41,260 bases of DNA from an uncultured Coriobacteriaceae bacterium (GTDB lineage Bacteria; Actinomycetota; Coriobacteriia; Coriobacteriales; Atopobiaceae), in the NCBI GenBank assembly GCA_902788705.1, contig CADALE010000020.1, forward strand, positions 1-41,260, in the 5' to 3' direction. The notes beneath the pieces were generated by a model, which made no database searches, was not told the DNA's origin, and saw nothing but the letters and a program-made list of their open reading frames with translations. Below are positions 8,055-16,527 of the stretch, piece by piece. How positions within the stretch are numbered: position 1 is the stretch's first letter; each line of letters starts with the position of its first letter. The translations under genes were made by a program, and so were the position numbers.

Positions 8055-8762
8055 ATGTCAACCCCGCACAACGCCGCCAACAAGGGCGACATCGCGCCCG
8101 TCGTCCTCATGCCGGGAGACCCCCTGCGCGCCAAGTACGTGGCCGAGCACTACCTCGAGGGCGTCACCTGCTTCAACCAGGTGCGCAACATGTTTGGCTA
8201 CACGGGCACCTACAAGGGCCACGACGTCTCGGTGATGGGCAGCGGCATGGGCATGCCCTCCATCGCCATCTACAGCTACGAGCTGTACCACTTCTACGAC
8301 GTGGACGCCATCATCCGCATCGGCAGCGCCGGTGGCCTCGCGCCGCAGGTGCACCTGCGCGACCTGGTGATAGGCCAGGGCGCCTGCACCGACTCCAACT
8401 TCGCGGCCCAGTACGGCCTTCCCGGCACCATCGCGCCCATCGCCGACTTCGGCCTGCTGCGCGCCGCCGTGGAGGCAGCCGAGAAGGTGGGTGTGCCCTA
8501 CCACGTGGGCAACCTGCTCTCGTCTGACGTGTTCTACTGCAAGCGCAGCGCCAGCGAGGCCTGGGCGGGCATGGGGGTGCTGGCGGTCGAGATGGAGGCC
8601 GCGGCGCTGTACCTCAACGCCATCGCCGCAGGCAAGCGCGCGCTGGGCATCATGACGGTGTCCGACCTCGTGCTTGCCGACGGAAGCCTCTCGGCAGACG
8701 AGCGGCAGAACACCTTCACGCAGATGATGGAGGTTGCGCTGGAGACTGCAATATCCGCATAG
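8055..8762 (+). CDS. deoD: Purine nucleoside phosphorylase, DeoD type
   Basis: 235 aa. Hexameric DeoD-type phosphorylase splitting purine (deoxy)ribonucleosides to base plus pentose-1-phosphate. It has the phosphate-binding MPGDPLRAKYVAE, RIGSAGGL, the ribose-binding EMEAAALY, and the purine-contacting Asp in VSDLVL. Length is typical (about 235). A clear AAAGGAG ribosome site precedes ATG 8055. It lies downstream of deoB, which handles its pentose product, and upstream of a nucleoside importer. The 100-nt deoB-deoD gap shows no terminator. Confidence 0.96.
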   Translation: MSTPHNAANKGDIAPVVLMPGDPLRAKYVAEHYLEGVTCFNQVRNMFGYTGTYKGHDVSVMGSGMGMPSIAIYSYELYHFYDVDAIIRIGSAGGLAPQVHLRDLVIGQGACTDSNFAAQYGLPGTIAPIADFGLLRAAVEAAEKVGVPYHVGNLLSSDVFYCKRSASEAWAGMGVLAVEMEAAALYLNAIAAGKRALGIMTVSDLVLADGSLSADERQNTFTQMMEVALETAISA

Positions 8763-8895
8763 TTTCCCAGCTCCCGCACATGCGATATGGGAGTAGAATT
8801 GCAAGCGGTGTGTTTTGGCAACCGGGCGAACGGTTCGTCCGGCTCTGGCCGTGGGCACGGTGCCCGGGGCCACGACTCGTAAGGGAGAGATGCAC
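8763..8895 (+). promoter_or_regulatory. Leader and possible promoter of the first BMP lipoprotein gene
   Basis: The 133-nt gap holds a -10-like TAGAAT (8794-8799) without a good -35. GC-rich dyads follow (GGGCGAAC / GGTTCGTCC and GTGGGCAC / GTGCCCG) without a U-tract. No riboswitch class is recognised. Separate transcription of the transporter is plausible but unproven. Confidence 0.3.
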
Positions 8896-9984
8896 ATGAT
8901 CGACACCAAGATGACCCGCCGTGCCTTCGTCGGCACCATGGGCACCGCCGCAGCCCTCACCCTGGCTGCCTGCGGTGGCGGCTCCTCCAGCACCGACGAC
9001 GGCGCTGCCGCCGACGGCGGCGAGGCCACTGCCGACGCCAACGTGAAGATCGAGATGGTCACCGACACCGGCGGCGTCAACGACCAGTCCTTCAACCAGC
9101 TCGCCTGGGCCGGCATGCAGCAGCTCAGCGCCGACAACGGCTGGGAGGTCTCCTACATCGAGTCCAAGCAGGACGCCGACTACATGACCAACCTCGACAA
9201 GGCCGTCGACGACGGCTCCGCCCTCGTGTGGGGCATCGGCTTCGCCATGGGCGAGGCCGTCAACACCGCCGCCGAGCAGAACCCCGACGTGCAGTTCGCC
9301 CTCATCGACGGCACCAACGACAACGGCTCCGCCAACCTCACCGGCGTGCTGTTCAAGGCCCAGGAGCCGTCGTTCGCCGTGGGCTACATCGCGGCCCGCA
9401 TGTCCACCGCCGGCAAGGTCGGCTTCGTGGGCGGCATGACCTCCGAGACCATCCAGGCCTTCGAGTACGGCTTCTACGCCGGCATCGAGTACGCCAACAA
9501 GGAGCAGGGCACCGCGGTTACCTACGTCGGCCAGTACGCAGAGAGCTTCGGCGACGCCGCCAAGGGCAAGTCCATCGCCCAGAAGATGATCGCTGACGGC
9601 TGCGACGTCCTGTACCACGCCGCCGGCGGCACCGGCGTCGGCATGCTCGAGGCCTGCAACGAGGCTGGCGTCTGGAGCATCGGCGTCGACCAGGACCAGG
9701 CCGTCCTGTTCCCCGAGTACGAGACCATCATCACCTCCGCCCTCAAGAAGGTCGACGAGGCCGTGGTCAACGTCTCCAACGGTATCATCGACGGCAGCAT
9801 CGCCGGTGGCGACAACATCGTCCTGGGCGCTGCTGAGGACGCCGTGGGCATCGCCCCCACGCACGACCTGCTGCCCGACGACATCTACCAGGCTGCCCTC
9901 GACGTGCTTGACAAGATCAAGAGCGGCGAGATCGTCGTCCCCGAGACCAAGGACGCCCTCGACGCGTTCGTGGCTGCCCTCTAA
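8896..9984 (+). CDS. BMP-family nucleoside-binding lipoprotein (ABC transporter)
   Basis: 362 aa. Substrate-binding protein of the BmpA/Med (PnrA) family, predicted to capture purine or other nucleosides outside the membrane. A twin-Arg-like start (MTRRAFVG) precedes a hydrophobic stretch ending in the lipobox LAAC, then a Gly/Ser/Asp-rich linker. The mature part opens with MVTDTGGVNDQSFNQ, the family hallmark, and later has DGTND and GVDQDQAVLFPEY. ATG 8896 is preferred over ATG 8890 because AAGGGAG then lies 8 nt upstream. A strong terminator follows (10011), so the binding protein may be made in excess over the membrane components. It is paired with the ATPase and two permeases downstream. 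Confidence 0.94.
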   Translation: MIDTKMTRRAFVGTMGTAAALTLAACGGGSSSTDDGAAADGGEATADANVKIEMVTDTGGVNDQSFNQLAWAGMQQLSADNGWEVSYIESKQDADYMTNLDKAVDDGSALVWGIGFAMGEAVNTAAEQNPDVQFALIDGTNDNGSANLTGVLFKAQEPSFAVGYIAARMSTAGKVGFVGGMTSETIQAFEYGFYAGIEYANKEQGTAVTYVGQYAESFGDAAKGKSIAQKMIADGCDVLYHAAGGTGVGMLEACNEAGVWSIGVDQDQAVLFPEYETIITSALKKVDEAVVNVSNGIIDGSIAGGDNIVLGAAEDAVGIAPTHDLLPDDIYQAALDVLDKIKSGEIVVPETKDALDAFVAAL

Positions 9985-10010
9985 GGCCATCGCGCACAAC
10001 CAAACGTGCT

Positions 10011-10036
10011 GGGGCGCCCTCCGGGGCGCCCCTTTT
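10011..10036 (+). terminator. Terminator/attenuator after the first BMP gene
   Basis: GGGGCGCC / GGCGCCCC stem with a 6-nt loop, followed by TTTTC. Partial termination here would favour lipoprotein over transporter subunits. Confidence 0.8.
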
Positions 10037-10048
10037 CATGCCGGACAG

Positions 10049-10083
10049 CGGGGGCCGGCCCGTCCCCAGTGTCCGGCCCCCGC
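10049..10083 (+). other. Strong GC hairpin between BMP and ATPase genes
   Basis: The perfect 11-bp stem GCGGGGGCCGG / CCGGCCCCCGC has a 13-nt loop and no U-tract. It is followed by a second small hairpin (TTTTCC/GGAAAA, about 10100-10115). It may stabilise or separate the two mRNA segments. Confidence 0.5.
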
Positions 10084-10193
10084 GACTCGTCCTAGCCCCC
10101 TTTTCCATCCGGAAAAATGGACCTTCCCACATCGCCTTTGGTGCCTTCCTCAACTATCATGAAAGCCGTCTATGCAACCAAGGGAGGTGGCAC

Positions 10194-11723
10194 GTGGAAG
10201 CAAGTCCCGACTATGCGGTGCAGATGCACGGCATCCTCAAGACCTTCGGCTCCTTCACGGCCCTCGACCGCGTGGACCTGGACGTGCGCAAGCAGACGGT
10301 CCACGCAATCCTGGGCGAGAACGGAGCCGGCAAGACCACGCTCATGAACATCCTCTACGGCCTGTACCAGGCCGACGAGGGCGAGATCTTCATGAGCGGC
10401 AACAAGGTGAGCATCACCAGCCCCACCGAGGCCATCAAGCATGGCATTGGCATGGTGCACCAGCACTTCATGCTGGTGGAGAACTTCACCGTCACCGAAA
10501 ACATCATCCTGGGCGACGAGGTGTGCGGGGCGGCAGGCGTGCTGGACATGGCCAAGGCGCGCAAGGAGGTCATGGCGCTCGTCAACGAGTATGGCTTCGA
10601 CGTCGACCCCGATGCCAAGATCGAGGACATCACGGTGGGTATGCAGCAGCGCGTCGAGATCCTCAAGGCGCTCTACCGCGGCGCCGAGGTGCTCATCCTC
10701 GACGAGCCCACGGCCGTCCTCACCCCGCAGGAGATCGAGAAGCTCATCGAGATCATGCACGACCTCATCGCCAAGGGCAAGACGATCATCATCATCACGC
10801 ACAAGCTCAAGGAGATCATGCAGTCGGCCGACGAGTGCTCGATCATCCGCCGCGGCGTGTACATGGGCACGGTGGACGTCAAGAACACCAGCGAGACCGA
10901 GCTGGCCTCCAAGATGGTAGGCCGCAACGTCAACCTGACCGTGGAGAAGACCCCCGCCACGCCCGGCGATGTGGTGCTTTCGGTACGCGGCCTCACCGTG
11001 AAGGACGAGCGCGGCATCGAGCAGGTGCGCAACCTCAGCCTTGACGTGCACGCCGGCGAGATCGTGGGCATCGCGGGCATCGACGGCAACGGCCAGCAGG
11101 AGCTGGTGGACGCCATCACCAACCTGGTGAAGGCCGAGAGCGGCACCATCACCATCAACGGCGAGCAGATCCAAAACACCACGCCGCGCAACACCTTCCT
11201 GCACTCCATCGCCACCATCCCCTCCGACCGCCATCGCTGGGGCCTCGTGCTGCCCTTCGCCGTGAGCGAGAACACGGTGCTTGAGCGCCACGCCGACGAG
11301 GAGTTTGGCGCCGGCCTCACGCTTGACTACGACAAGCTGCGCGCCTACACCACCAAGCTCATCGAGCAGTTCGACATCCGCCCGTCCGGCTGCGAGGACG
11401 AGCGCATGAGCGGGCTTTCCGGCGGCAACCAGCAGAAGGCCATCATCGCCCGCATGGTGTCGGCTGCCCCCAACATGCTCATCGCCTTCCAGCCCACGCG
11501 CGGCCTGGACGTGGGCGCCATCGAGTTCGTGCACAAGACCCTCATCGCCGAGCGCGACCGTGGCGCGGCCATCCTGCTTATCAGCTTCGAGCTTGACGAG
11601 GTCATGGACGTGTCCGACACCATCGCCGTCATCTACCACGGCCAGATCACGGGCACCTTCGCGCAGGGCACCGTCGACGAGAACCAACTCGGTCTTCTCA
11701 TGGCAGGAGGTGAGGCAAAGTGA
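10194..11723 (+). CDS. Nucleoside ABC transporter ATPase (two nucleotide-binding domains)
   Basis: 509 aa, fused double ATPase of the RbsA/NupA type on the cytosolic face of the importer. NBD1 has an intact Walker A (GENGAGKTTLM), Q-loop region GMVHQHFMLVENFTVTEN and Walker B LILDEPTAVLTPQE; its signature is the divergent ITVGMQQRVEI. NBD2 has a degenerate Walker A (GIDGNGQQELV), a good LSGGNQQK signature and a Walker B with Gln in place of the acidic residue (LIAFQPTRGLDVGA). This asymmetry is normal for the family. The GTG start is chosen because GGGAGGTGG lies just upstream. The stop overlaps the next gene by 4 nt (GTGA), showing an operon. Confidence 0.93.
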   Translation: MEASPDYAVQMHGILKTFGSFTALDRVDLDVRKQTVHAILGENGAGKTTLMNILYGLYQADEGEIFMSGNKVSITSPTEAIKHGIGMVHQHFMLVENFTVTENIILGDEVCGAAGVLDMAKARKEVMALVNEYGFDVDPDAKIEDITVGMQQRVEILKALYRGAEVLILDEPTAVLTPQEIEKLIEIMHDLIAKGKTIIIITHKLKEIMQSADECSIIRRGVYMGTVDVKNTSETELASKMVGRNVNLTVEKTPATPGDVVLSVRGLTVKDERGIEQVRNLSLDVHAGEIVGIAGIDGNGQQELVDAITNLVKAESGTITINGEQIQNTTPRNTFLHSIATIPSDRHRWGLVLPFAVSENTVLERHADEEFGAGLTLDYDKLRAYTTKLIEQFDIRPSGCEDERMSGLSGGNQQKAIIARMVSAAPNMLIAFQPTRGLDVGAIEFVHKTLIAERDRGAAILLISFELDEVMDVSDTIAVIYHGQITGTFAQGTVDENQLGLLMAGGEAK

Positions 11724-12892
11724 GCAAGCTGGAGCAGTTCCTCCGCAGCCGCTTCGCCGCGGCATTGGCAGCCGTCCTCGTGGGCTTCGCCGTCTCGGCC
11801 GTGGTCCTGGCGGCAGCGGGATTCAACCCCATCGCCTCGTTCGCGGCGCTCTTCAACGGCGCCTTCGGAAAGCCCAAGTACATCGCCAACGTCATCATCA
11901 AGGCTACGCCCATCCTGCTCACGGGCGTGTCGGTGTCGTTCGCGTTCAAGACGGGCCTCTTCAACATCGGCGCCGAGGGCCAGTACATCCTGGGCACGGT
12001 GCTGGCAACCATCGTGGGCGTCAAGCTCAACCTTCCCATGCCGCTGCAGGTGCCCATCGTGCTGCTGTCCGGCATCCTAGGCGGCGCCGCGCTGGGCGCC
12101 TTCGTGGGCTGGCTCAAGGCCCACTTCGGCATCCACGAGGTCATCACGTCCATCATGTGCAACTGGATCTCGTTCTACCTGTGCAACTACGTGGTCATGT
12201 CCGACACGTTCCACAAGCCCAACTCCACCAGCGCCCTGCCGGTCAGCCCGTCCAGCTACACCATGATTCTGGGCAACTGGAAGAAGTCCGAGGCCGGCAC
12301 CGAGTTCCTCGCCGGCATCCCCTGGCTGAGGGAGATCCTCCTCAAGACCGACCTCAACTATGGCTTCATCATCGGCATCCTCGTGGCCATCCTCATCAGC
12401 TTCGTGCTCACTCGCACCAAGCTGGGCTACGAGCTGCGCGCCGTGGGCTTCAACCGCGACGCCGCCCGCTTCAGCGGCATCTCGGTCGAGAAGAACATCG
12501 TGCTGTCTATGCTCATCGCCGGCGGCATCTGCGGCCTGGCGGGCGCCCTCACCATCACGGGCATCTCGCCGCACACCATCACGCTGCTTGCCGCCATGGA
12601 AAGCTACGGCTTCAACGGCATGTCGGTGGCCTTCATCGCCGCCTGCTCGCCCATCGGCTGCATCCCGTCGTCCATCCTGTTCGCCTCGCTCATCTACGGC
12701 GGCATGACGGTGCAGCAGGTGATGGGCGCCCCGTCGGACATCATCAACATCATGATCGGCACCATCGTGTTCTTCACGGCACTTCCCGGCATCACGCCCC
12801 TACTGGCCAACATGGTCGCCCGCAGGCGCAAGGAGCGGGAGAACATCCGCGTGTCCAAGGACGGCACGCCACTGCCCGAGAAGGAGGTGTAG
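11720..12892 (+). CDS. Nucleoside ABC transporter permease (large subunit)
   Basis: 390 aa integral membrane protein of the BPD_transp_2 family (YufP/NupB-like). It has about 9-10 hydrophobic segments, the first at residues ~12-33, and the family signature TGLFNIGAEGQYILG near residue 80. The loop with many polar residues (about 165-210) is periplasm-facing in homologues. GTG start, overlapping the ATPase stop by 4 nt and preceded by AGGAGG. Together with the following permease it would form the channel. Substrate specificity cannot be read from the sequence. Confidence 0.92.
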   Translation: MSKLEQFLRSRFAAALAAVLVGFAVSAVVLAAAGFNPIASFAALFNGAFGKPKYIANVIIKATPILLTGVSVSFAFKTGLFNIGAEGQYILGTVLATIVGVKLNLPMPLQVPIVLLSGILGGAALGAFVGWLKAHFGIHEVITSIMCNWISFYLCNYVVMSDTFHKPNSTSALPVSPSSYTMILGNWKKSEAGTEFLAGIPWLREILLKTDLNYGFIIGILVAILISFVLTRTKLGYELRAVGFNRDAARFSGISVEKNIVLSMLIAGGICGLAGALTITGISPHTITLLAAMESYGFNGMSVAFIAACSPIGCIPSSILFASLIYGGMTVQQVMGAPSDIINIMIGTIVFFTALPGITPLLANMVARRRKERENIRVSKDGTPLPEKEV

Positions 12893-12896
12893 GGTC

Positions 12897-13817
12897 ATGT
12901 TCGACAACCTGATTCTGCTCATCGGCATCACCCTCATGTACTCGACGCCGCTCGTGTTCGGCGCGCTTGGCGGCGTCATCTCGGAGCGCTCCGGCGTCAC
13001 CAACATCGGCATCGAGGGCATGATGGTCATCGGCGCCATCTCCGCCGCCTCGGCCAGCTACTTCACCGGCAACCCCTGGATCGGCTTCCTGGCCGCTGGC
13101 ATCTGCGGCGCGCTCGTGGCGCTGCTGCACGCCGTGGCCTCCGTCACCTTCGCCGCCGACCAGACCGTGTCCGGCGTGGCCATCAACATGCTGGCCCCGG
13201 GCCTGGCGCTGTTTGCCTGCCGCCTCTTCTTTGACGGCGCAGCCATGAGCCCCATCGCCACCAAGCTGCCCAAGATTCTGGGCGAAACCGGACTTGCCGG
13301 CACGCCGTTCGCCAACCTCAACGTCAACGTGACCACGGTGCTGGCCCTCCTGTTCACCGTCATCATGTGGTTCGTGCTGTACAAGACCAAGTGGGGCCTG
13401 CGCATCCGCGCCGTTGGCGAGCACCCCGCGGCCGCCGACACCCTGGGCATCGACGTCTACAGGGTGCGCTACGCCTGCGTGCTGCTCTCGGGCATGCTCG
13501 CTGGCTTCGGCGGTGCCGCCATGACCATCGCCATCATCTCGCAGTTCACGCAGACGGCCATCTCGGGCCACGGCTTCATCGCCATGGCCGCGGTCATCTT
13601 TGGCAAGTGGACGCCCTTCGGGGCCTATGGTGCGTGCCTGCTGTTCGGCTTCACCCAGGCCCTCGTCATCATGCTGGGCGGCGGCAACTTCGTGGTGCCC
13701 AGCCAAATCCTGTCCATGCTTCCCTACGCGATGACCATCGTGGTGCTCATCCTGTTCGTGGGCCGCTCGGTGGCTCCCAAGGCCGACGGCGTGCCCTACA
13801 TCAAGGGCAGCCGCTAA
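12897..13817 (+). CDS. Nucleoside ABC transporter permease (small subunit)
   Basis: 306 aa, second permease (YufQ/NupC-like) with about 8 membrane segments and the signature SGVTNIGIEGMMVIGA near residue 40. ATG is 4 nt after the upstream stop, with AAGGAGG inside the preceding gene's end. It is the last gene of the BMP-ATPase-permease-permease operon. A hairpin terminator follows at 13868. Confidence 0.92.
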   Translation: MFDNLILLIGITLMYSTPLVFGALGGVISERSGVTNIGIEGMMVIGAISAASASYFTGNPWIGFLAAGICGALVALLHAVASVTFAADQTVSGVAINMLAPGLALFACRLFFDGAAMSPIATKLPKILGETGLAGTPFANLNVNVTTVLALLFTVIMWFVLYKTKWGLRIRAVGEHPAAADTLGIDVYRVRYACVLLSGMLAGFGGAAMTIAIISQFTQTAISGHGFIAMAAVIFGKWTPFGAYGACLLFGFTQALVIMLGGGNFVVPSQILSMLPYAMTIVVLILFVGRSVAPKADGVPYIKGSR

Positions 13818-13867
13818 GGGCTTCGCACGCCACGGCCTCCTAGTCGGGCCAGCATAGGCATCACCTC

Positions 13868-13905
13868 ATGGGCCACCTCCCCTCCCGGGCGGTGGCCCAT
13901 TGCTT
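13868..13905 (+). terminator. Terminator after the first nucleoside transporter operon
   Basis: The perfect 10-bp stem ATGGGCCACC / GGTGGCCCAT is followed by TGCTTTGG. The poor U-tract lowers confidence. Confidence 0.5.
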
Positions 13906-13924
13906 TGGCGCTAAACGGTCCAAC

Positions 13925-13992
13925 CTCCAACCCTGGCCGCCAGCTCCGGGGCTGCCAACCCTGAGCTGCCAACCCTGGCCGCCAGCCCCGGG
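13925..13992. repeat. Short direct repeats before array B1
   Basis: The segment CCAACCCTGGCCGCCAGC occurs twice almost exactly (about 13930 and 13972), with a partial copy CCAACCCTGAGCT between. It directly abuts the 63-bp array and may be a decayed part of it. Confidence 0.5.
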
Positions 13993-14342
13993 CCACAAAG
14001 CATCGCGCTGGGCGACGATTCTTTGTGCAGGCCCGAGGGCAATGCGGGCACCGGAGCGCAAAACATCACGCTTCGACACGATTCTTTGTGCACATCTCGG
14101 GGCAAAGCAGGGTTCGGGCCACAAAGCATCGCGCTTCGCGACGATCCTTTGTGCGGACCCAATGGCAATTCGGACACCGGAGCACAAAACATCACGCTTT
14201 GAGACAATCCTTTGTGCCCCCGCGGGACAGCGACTGGCCCCGGAGCGCAAAGCATCGCGCTGGGCGACGATTCTTTGTGCAGGCCCAAGGGCGATGCGAG
14301 CCCCAAGCCACAAAGCATCGCGCTATGTGGAGATGCTTTGCG
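13993..14342. repeat. 63-bp palindromic tandem array B1 (six units)
   Basis: Units start at 13993, 14056, 14119, 14182, 14245 and 14308, exactly 63 bp apart. Each has a 36-bp dyad (left arm CCACAAAG, GCGCAAAG or GCACAAAA; right arm CTTTGTGC) and a 27-bp linker. The best units fold as an 8-bp outer stem, a mismatch, ATCG/CGAT, a bulge and CGC/GCG around a 3-nt loop. Units 1 and 3 are of one type (CCACAAAGCATCGCGCT) and units 2 and 4 of another (CAAAACATCACGCT), giving a 126-bp higher-order period. The linkers are homologous to one another. Confidence 0.9.
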
Positions 14343-14677
14343 TTTCCGAAATAAACAGCCCCCACTTATCTTTCCGCCTTGCGCGCAAAAGAGCTTCAAA
14401 CAAGCCGGTCCCTTGTACGCAAAGGCAGCCTCTTGTCCCCAGCTTTCATCACAACGAGGCGTCAAACACCCCTCCTCCAACCTATGCCCACGATAGGTAG
14501 CCCCTATCTTGCAGTTGTCTTGCTCCATCCCGAACAACGGCATCAAGCGGTGCCACAAACCCATCTCACACGGGGGCAAAAGCCCTTCCTAACTTGCACA
14601 AAACTGCACAAAACACGAGGTAAACACCTGTGATAGACTCGCCGTTCCACCATGGGCATTCGGGAAAGGAGTCACCT
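14343..14677. promoter_or_regulatory. AT-richer upstream region of the orphan gene, with two 10-bp repeats
   Basis: This gap is less GC-rich than its neighbours and has no gene. Just before the orphan gene lie two perfect head-to-tail copies of TGCACAAAAC (14595-14614). They resemble the GCACAAAACA arm of the 63-bp repeats. A -10-like TAGACT is at 14634-14639 without a clear -35. The repeats are placed as an operator would be, but this is inference. Confidence 0.4.
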
Positions 14678-15775
14678 ATGAGTCGTTTCATCGTCCTTGC
14701 GGGGCCAACGCTCGACCGCGCACTCGGACTTGTGCGCCTTGGTCTGCTCAGCGCAAACCCAAGCAGCGTCCGAAAGCTCGAGCGAGGCGAGTGCAGCGCA
14801 TCGACGGCCCTCGTCGAGAGCATCCGCAACTCTGCCGAAACCCCACCAGAGCTGAAGTTGCTCCTTGACCCAAGGGCCAGCGAGCCGGTTCACCTCTACG
14901 TGCCAAACATGCGGGACGCGCACCGCGGCCGCATTGTGTGCCATGTCCTTGGGCAGACCTATCCAGCCGGATCGTTTTTCGAGCTTTGCCCGTATGTGCT
15001 CGTCCCCTCTTGGAAGCTCTACTTCCTCGTCAGATGCCGATCGATGCCCGTGCTCTCGGACCGCCTCATGCTTGGGATGGAGCTTTGCGGCACCTATAGC
15101 CATGTTGTGGTGGGCAACCGCCTTTCCGCAGCGTTTTACGGCAAGGCGCACCGCGACGCCGAGGGAAAGCTCGCCTGCTCATGGAAAGCCCCAAGAATCT
15201 CCCCCGCCCTCACGCTATCTGACATAGAAGGGTATCTTGCCGAGGCTGCAGGCATCACTGGGGTAAAGCGCGCCCGTGAATGCGCCCGGCATCTGCGTGA
15301 GGGGTCGGCCTCCCCAGGCGAGAGCGTGCTTGCCTTGATGGCAACGCTGCCGTGCGCGCTCGGCGGCTATGGGTTCCGTGACATGCAGCTTAACCCGAAG
15401 TTGCCGGTCCCCAAGGAGAAGCGCCACCTCACGCGGTTCGACAGCTTTCACCCCGATGGCTTCCTTCGGCAGCTTGCCACTGACCTCGAGTACGAAAGCG
15501 GTGCCTTCCACACAAGCAAGAGAGCTATCGCGCGCGACAAGGCGCGGCGCAACGATATCCAGGCGTTGGGCATCGAGGTCAAGGACGTGACCTGGGAGAT
15601 GCTCTCGCACCTTGACTCACTTGACCTGCTGTTTGAGCAGCTTCTCGACAAGGAGCGCTCTTTGGGACTTGACCCCACGGGGCGGCATAGGCGCGCAGTT
15701 CACAACCCAAACCATCGCGCGCAGAGGAGGATCCGACTGCAGGAGCTTCTGCCGCCCTGGCCGTACGAGGCGTGA
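14678..15775 (+). CDS. Uncharacterised protein with a PD-(D/E)XK nuclease-like C-terminus
   Basis: 365 aa, not recognised as a named family. The N-terminal and central parts (MSRFIVLAGPTLDRALGL; a segment CRSMPVLSDRLMLGMELCGTYSH) resemble the wing-like region of proteins annotated as AbiEi-like or orphan Coriobacteriia proteins, but I cannot assign them. Around residues 268-310 the order acidic-hydrophobic-E-Y-E-S, then H, then RDKARRNDIQALGIEVKDVTW follows the pattern of DUF559/Vsr-like nuclease folds. The canonical catalytic set is not certain. ATG 14678 follows GAAAGGAG. Codon choice is less GC-biased than that of its neighbours. It is monocistronic and flanked on both sides by 63-bp repeat arrays. 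Confidence 0.7.
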   Translation: MSRFIVLAGPTLDRALGLVRLGLLSANPSSVRKLERGECSASTALVESIRNSAETPPELKLLLDPRASEPVHLYVPNMRDAHRGRIVCHVLGQTYPAGSFFELCPYVLVPSWKLYFLVRCRSMPVLSDRLMLGMELCGTYSHVVVGNRLSAAFYGKAHRDAEGKLACSWKAPRISPALTLSDIEGYLAEAAGITGVKRARECARHLREGSASPGESVLALMATLPCALGGYGFRDMQLNPKLPVPKEKRHLTRFDSFHPDGFLRQLATDLEYESGAFHTSKRAIARDKARRNDIQALGIEVKDVTWEMLSHLDSLDLLFEQLLDKERSLGLDPTGRHRRAVHNPNHRAQRRIRLQELLPPWPYEA

Positions 15776-15826
15776 GGGCGGCCGGGGCGATGGGCTAGAG
15801 GCGGGCTTGGGCGGGGCGGGTCGGGG

Positions 15827-15925
15827 GCGCAAAGCATCGCGCCGCCCGACGATTCTTTGTGCGGGGACGGGGTCGAGACCGGGCCGCGGGCGCAAAGCAT
15901 CGCGCCGACTGACGATTCTTTGTGC
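15827..15925. repeat. 63-bp palindromic array B2 (two units)
   Basis: Units start at 15827 and 15890, again 63 bp apart, with arms GCGCAAAG and CTTTGTGC and a 27-bp linker. They have the same orientation and sequence family as array B1, on the other side of the orphan gene. Confidence 0.9.
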
Positions 15926-16036
15926 ACGCGAAGCCCGAAGCCACTTCGCCCACACTCGCCGAAATGGCCTCACCGAAGTCGCGTCGGCCCGCGCGCCTGC
16001 GCCTATGATGGGACTGACCATGCGAAAGGAGACCAC

Positions 16037-16450
16037 ATGGACGACAAGACACTGGTGGCAGCCGCCTTCGAGGCGCGCGAGCACGCCTACACGCCCTACT
16101 CGCACTGGGCGGTAGGCGCGGCGCTCCTCACCTCCGACGGCACGGTCTACGGGGGCTGCAACATCGAGAACGCCGCCTACACGCCCTCGAACTGCGCCGA
16201 GCGCACCGCCTTCTTCAGGGCCCTCTATGACGGGCACCGCAGCTTCGAGGCCATCGCCGTCGTAGGCGGCCCCGAGGGCCAGGAGGCTCCTGACTTCTGC
16301 GCCCCCTGCGGCGTCTGCCGCCAGGTGATGCGCGAGTTCTGCAGCCTGGACGACTTCCGCATCATCCTGGGACGCTCAGACGGCCAGATGCGCACCTACA
16401 CCCTGCGCGAGCTGCTACCCGAGAGCTTCGGCCCCGAGAACCTGGCATAG
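16037..16450 (+). CDS. cdd: Cytidine deaminase
   Basis: 137 aa, the short tetrameric zinc type converting (deoxy)cytidine to (deoxy)uridine. Zinc and catalytic motif: CNIENAAYTPSNCAERTAF (C-A-E, about residues 37-55), with the second pair in PCGVCRQVMREF (P-C-x-x-C). The ATG follows GAAAGGAG. It is followed by pdp after 77 nt with no terminator, so cdd, pdp and the dipeptidase probably share a transcript. Uridine made here is the substrate of Pdp. Confidence 0.96.
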   Translation: MDDKTLVAAAFEAREHAYTPYSHWAVGAALLTSDGTVYGGCNIENAAYTPSNCAERTAFFRALYDGHRSFEAIAVVGGPEGQEAPDFCAPCGVCRQVMREFCSLDDFRIILGRSDGQMRTYTLRELLPESFGPENLA

Positions 16451-16527
16451 CGGCCGCAGCGCGAGGCGGCCAACACGGCACGGCGCCCACAACACCCCGC
16501 GTCTCCAAGACCCAAGGAGGCAGAACC

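Noticed and set aside
6719..8134. 471-codon minus-strand ORF opposite deoB
   Set aside because: Composition is typical of an antisense frame, and DeoB motifs are complete on the plus strand.
8820..8890. tRNA-like GGTTCG segment before the BMP gene
   Set aside because: No cloverleaf or acceptor stem can be built around it.
13993..14342. CRISPR array (36-bp repeats, 27-bp spacers)
   Set aside because: Repeats differ from unit to unit, 'spacers' are homologous to each other, two unit types alternate, and no cas genes are in the window.
13911..14579. Protein-coding ORFs across array B1 (both strands)
   Set aside because: The 63-bp unit is a multiple of 3, so open frames with repeated peptides arise automatically; there are no ribosome sites or domains.
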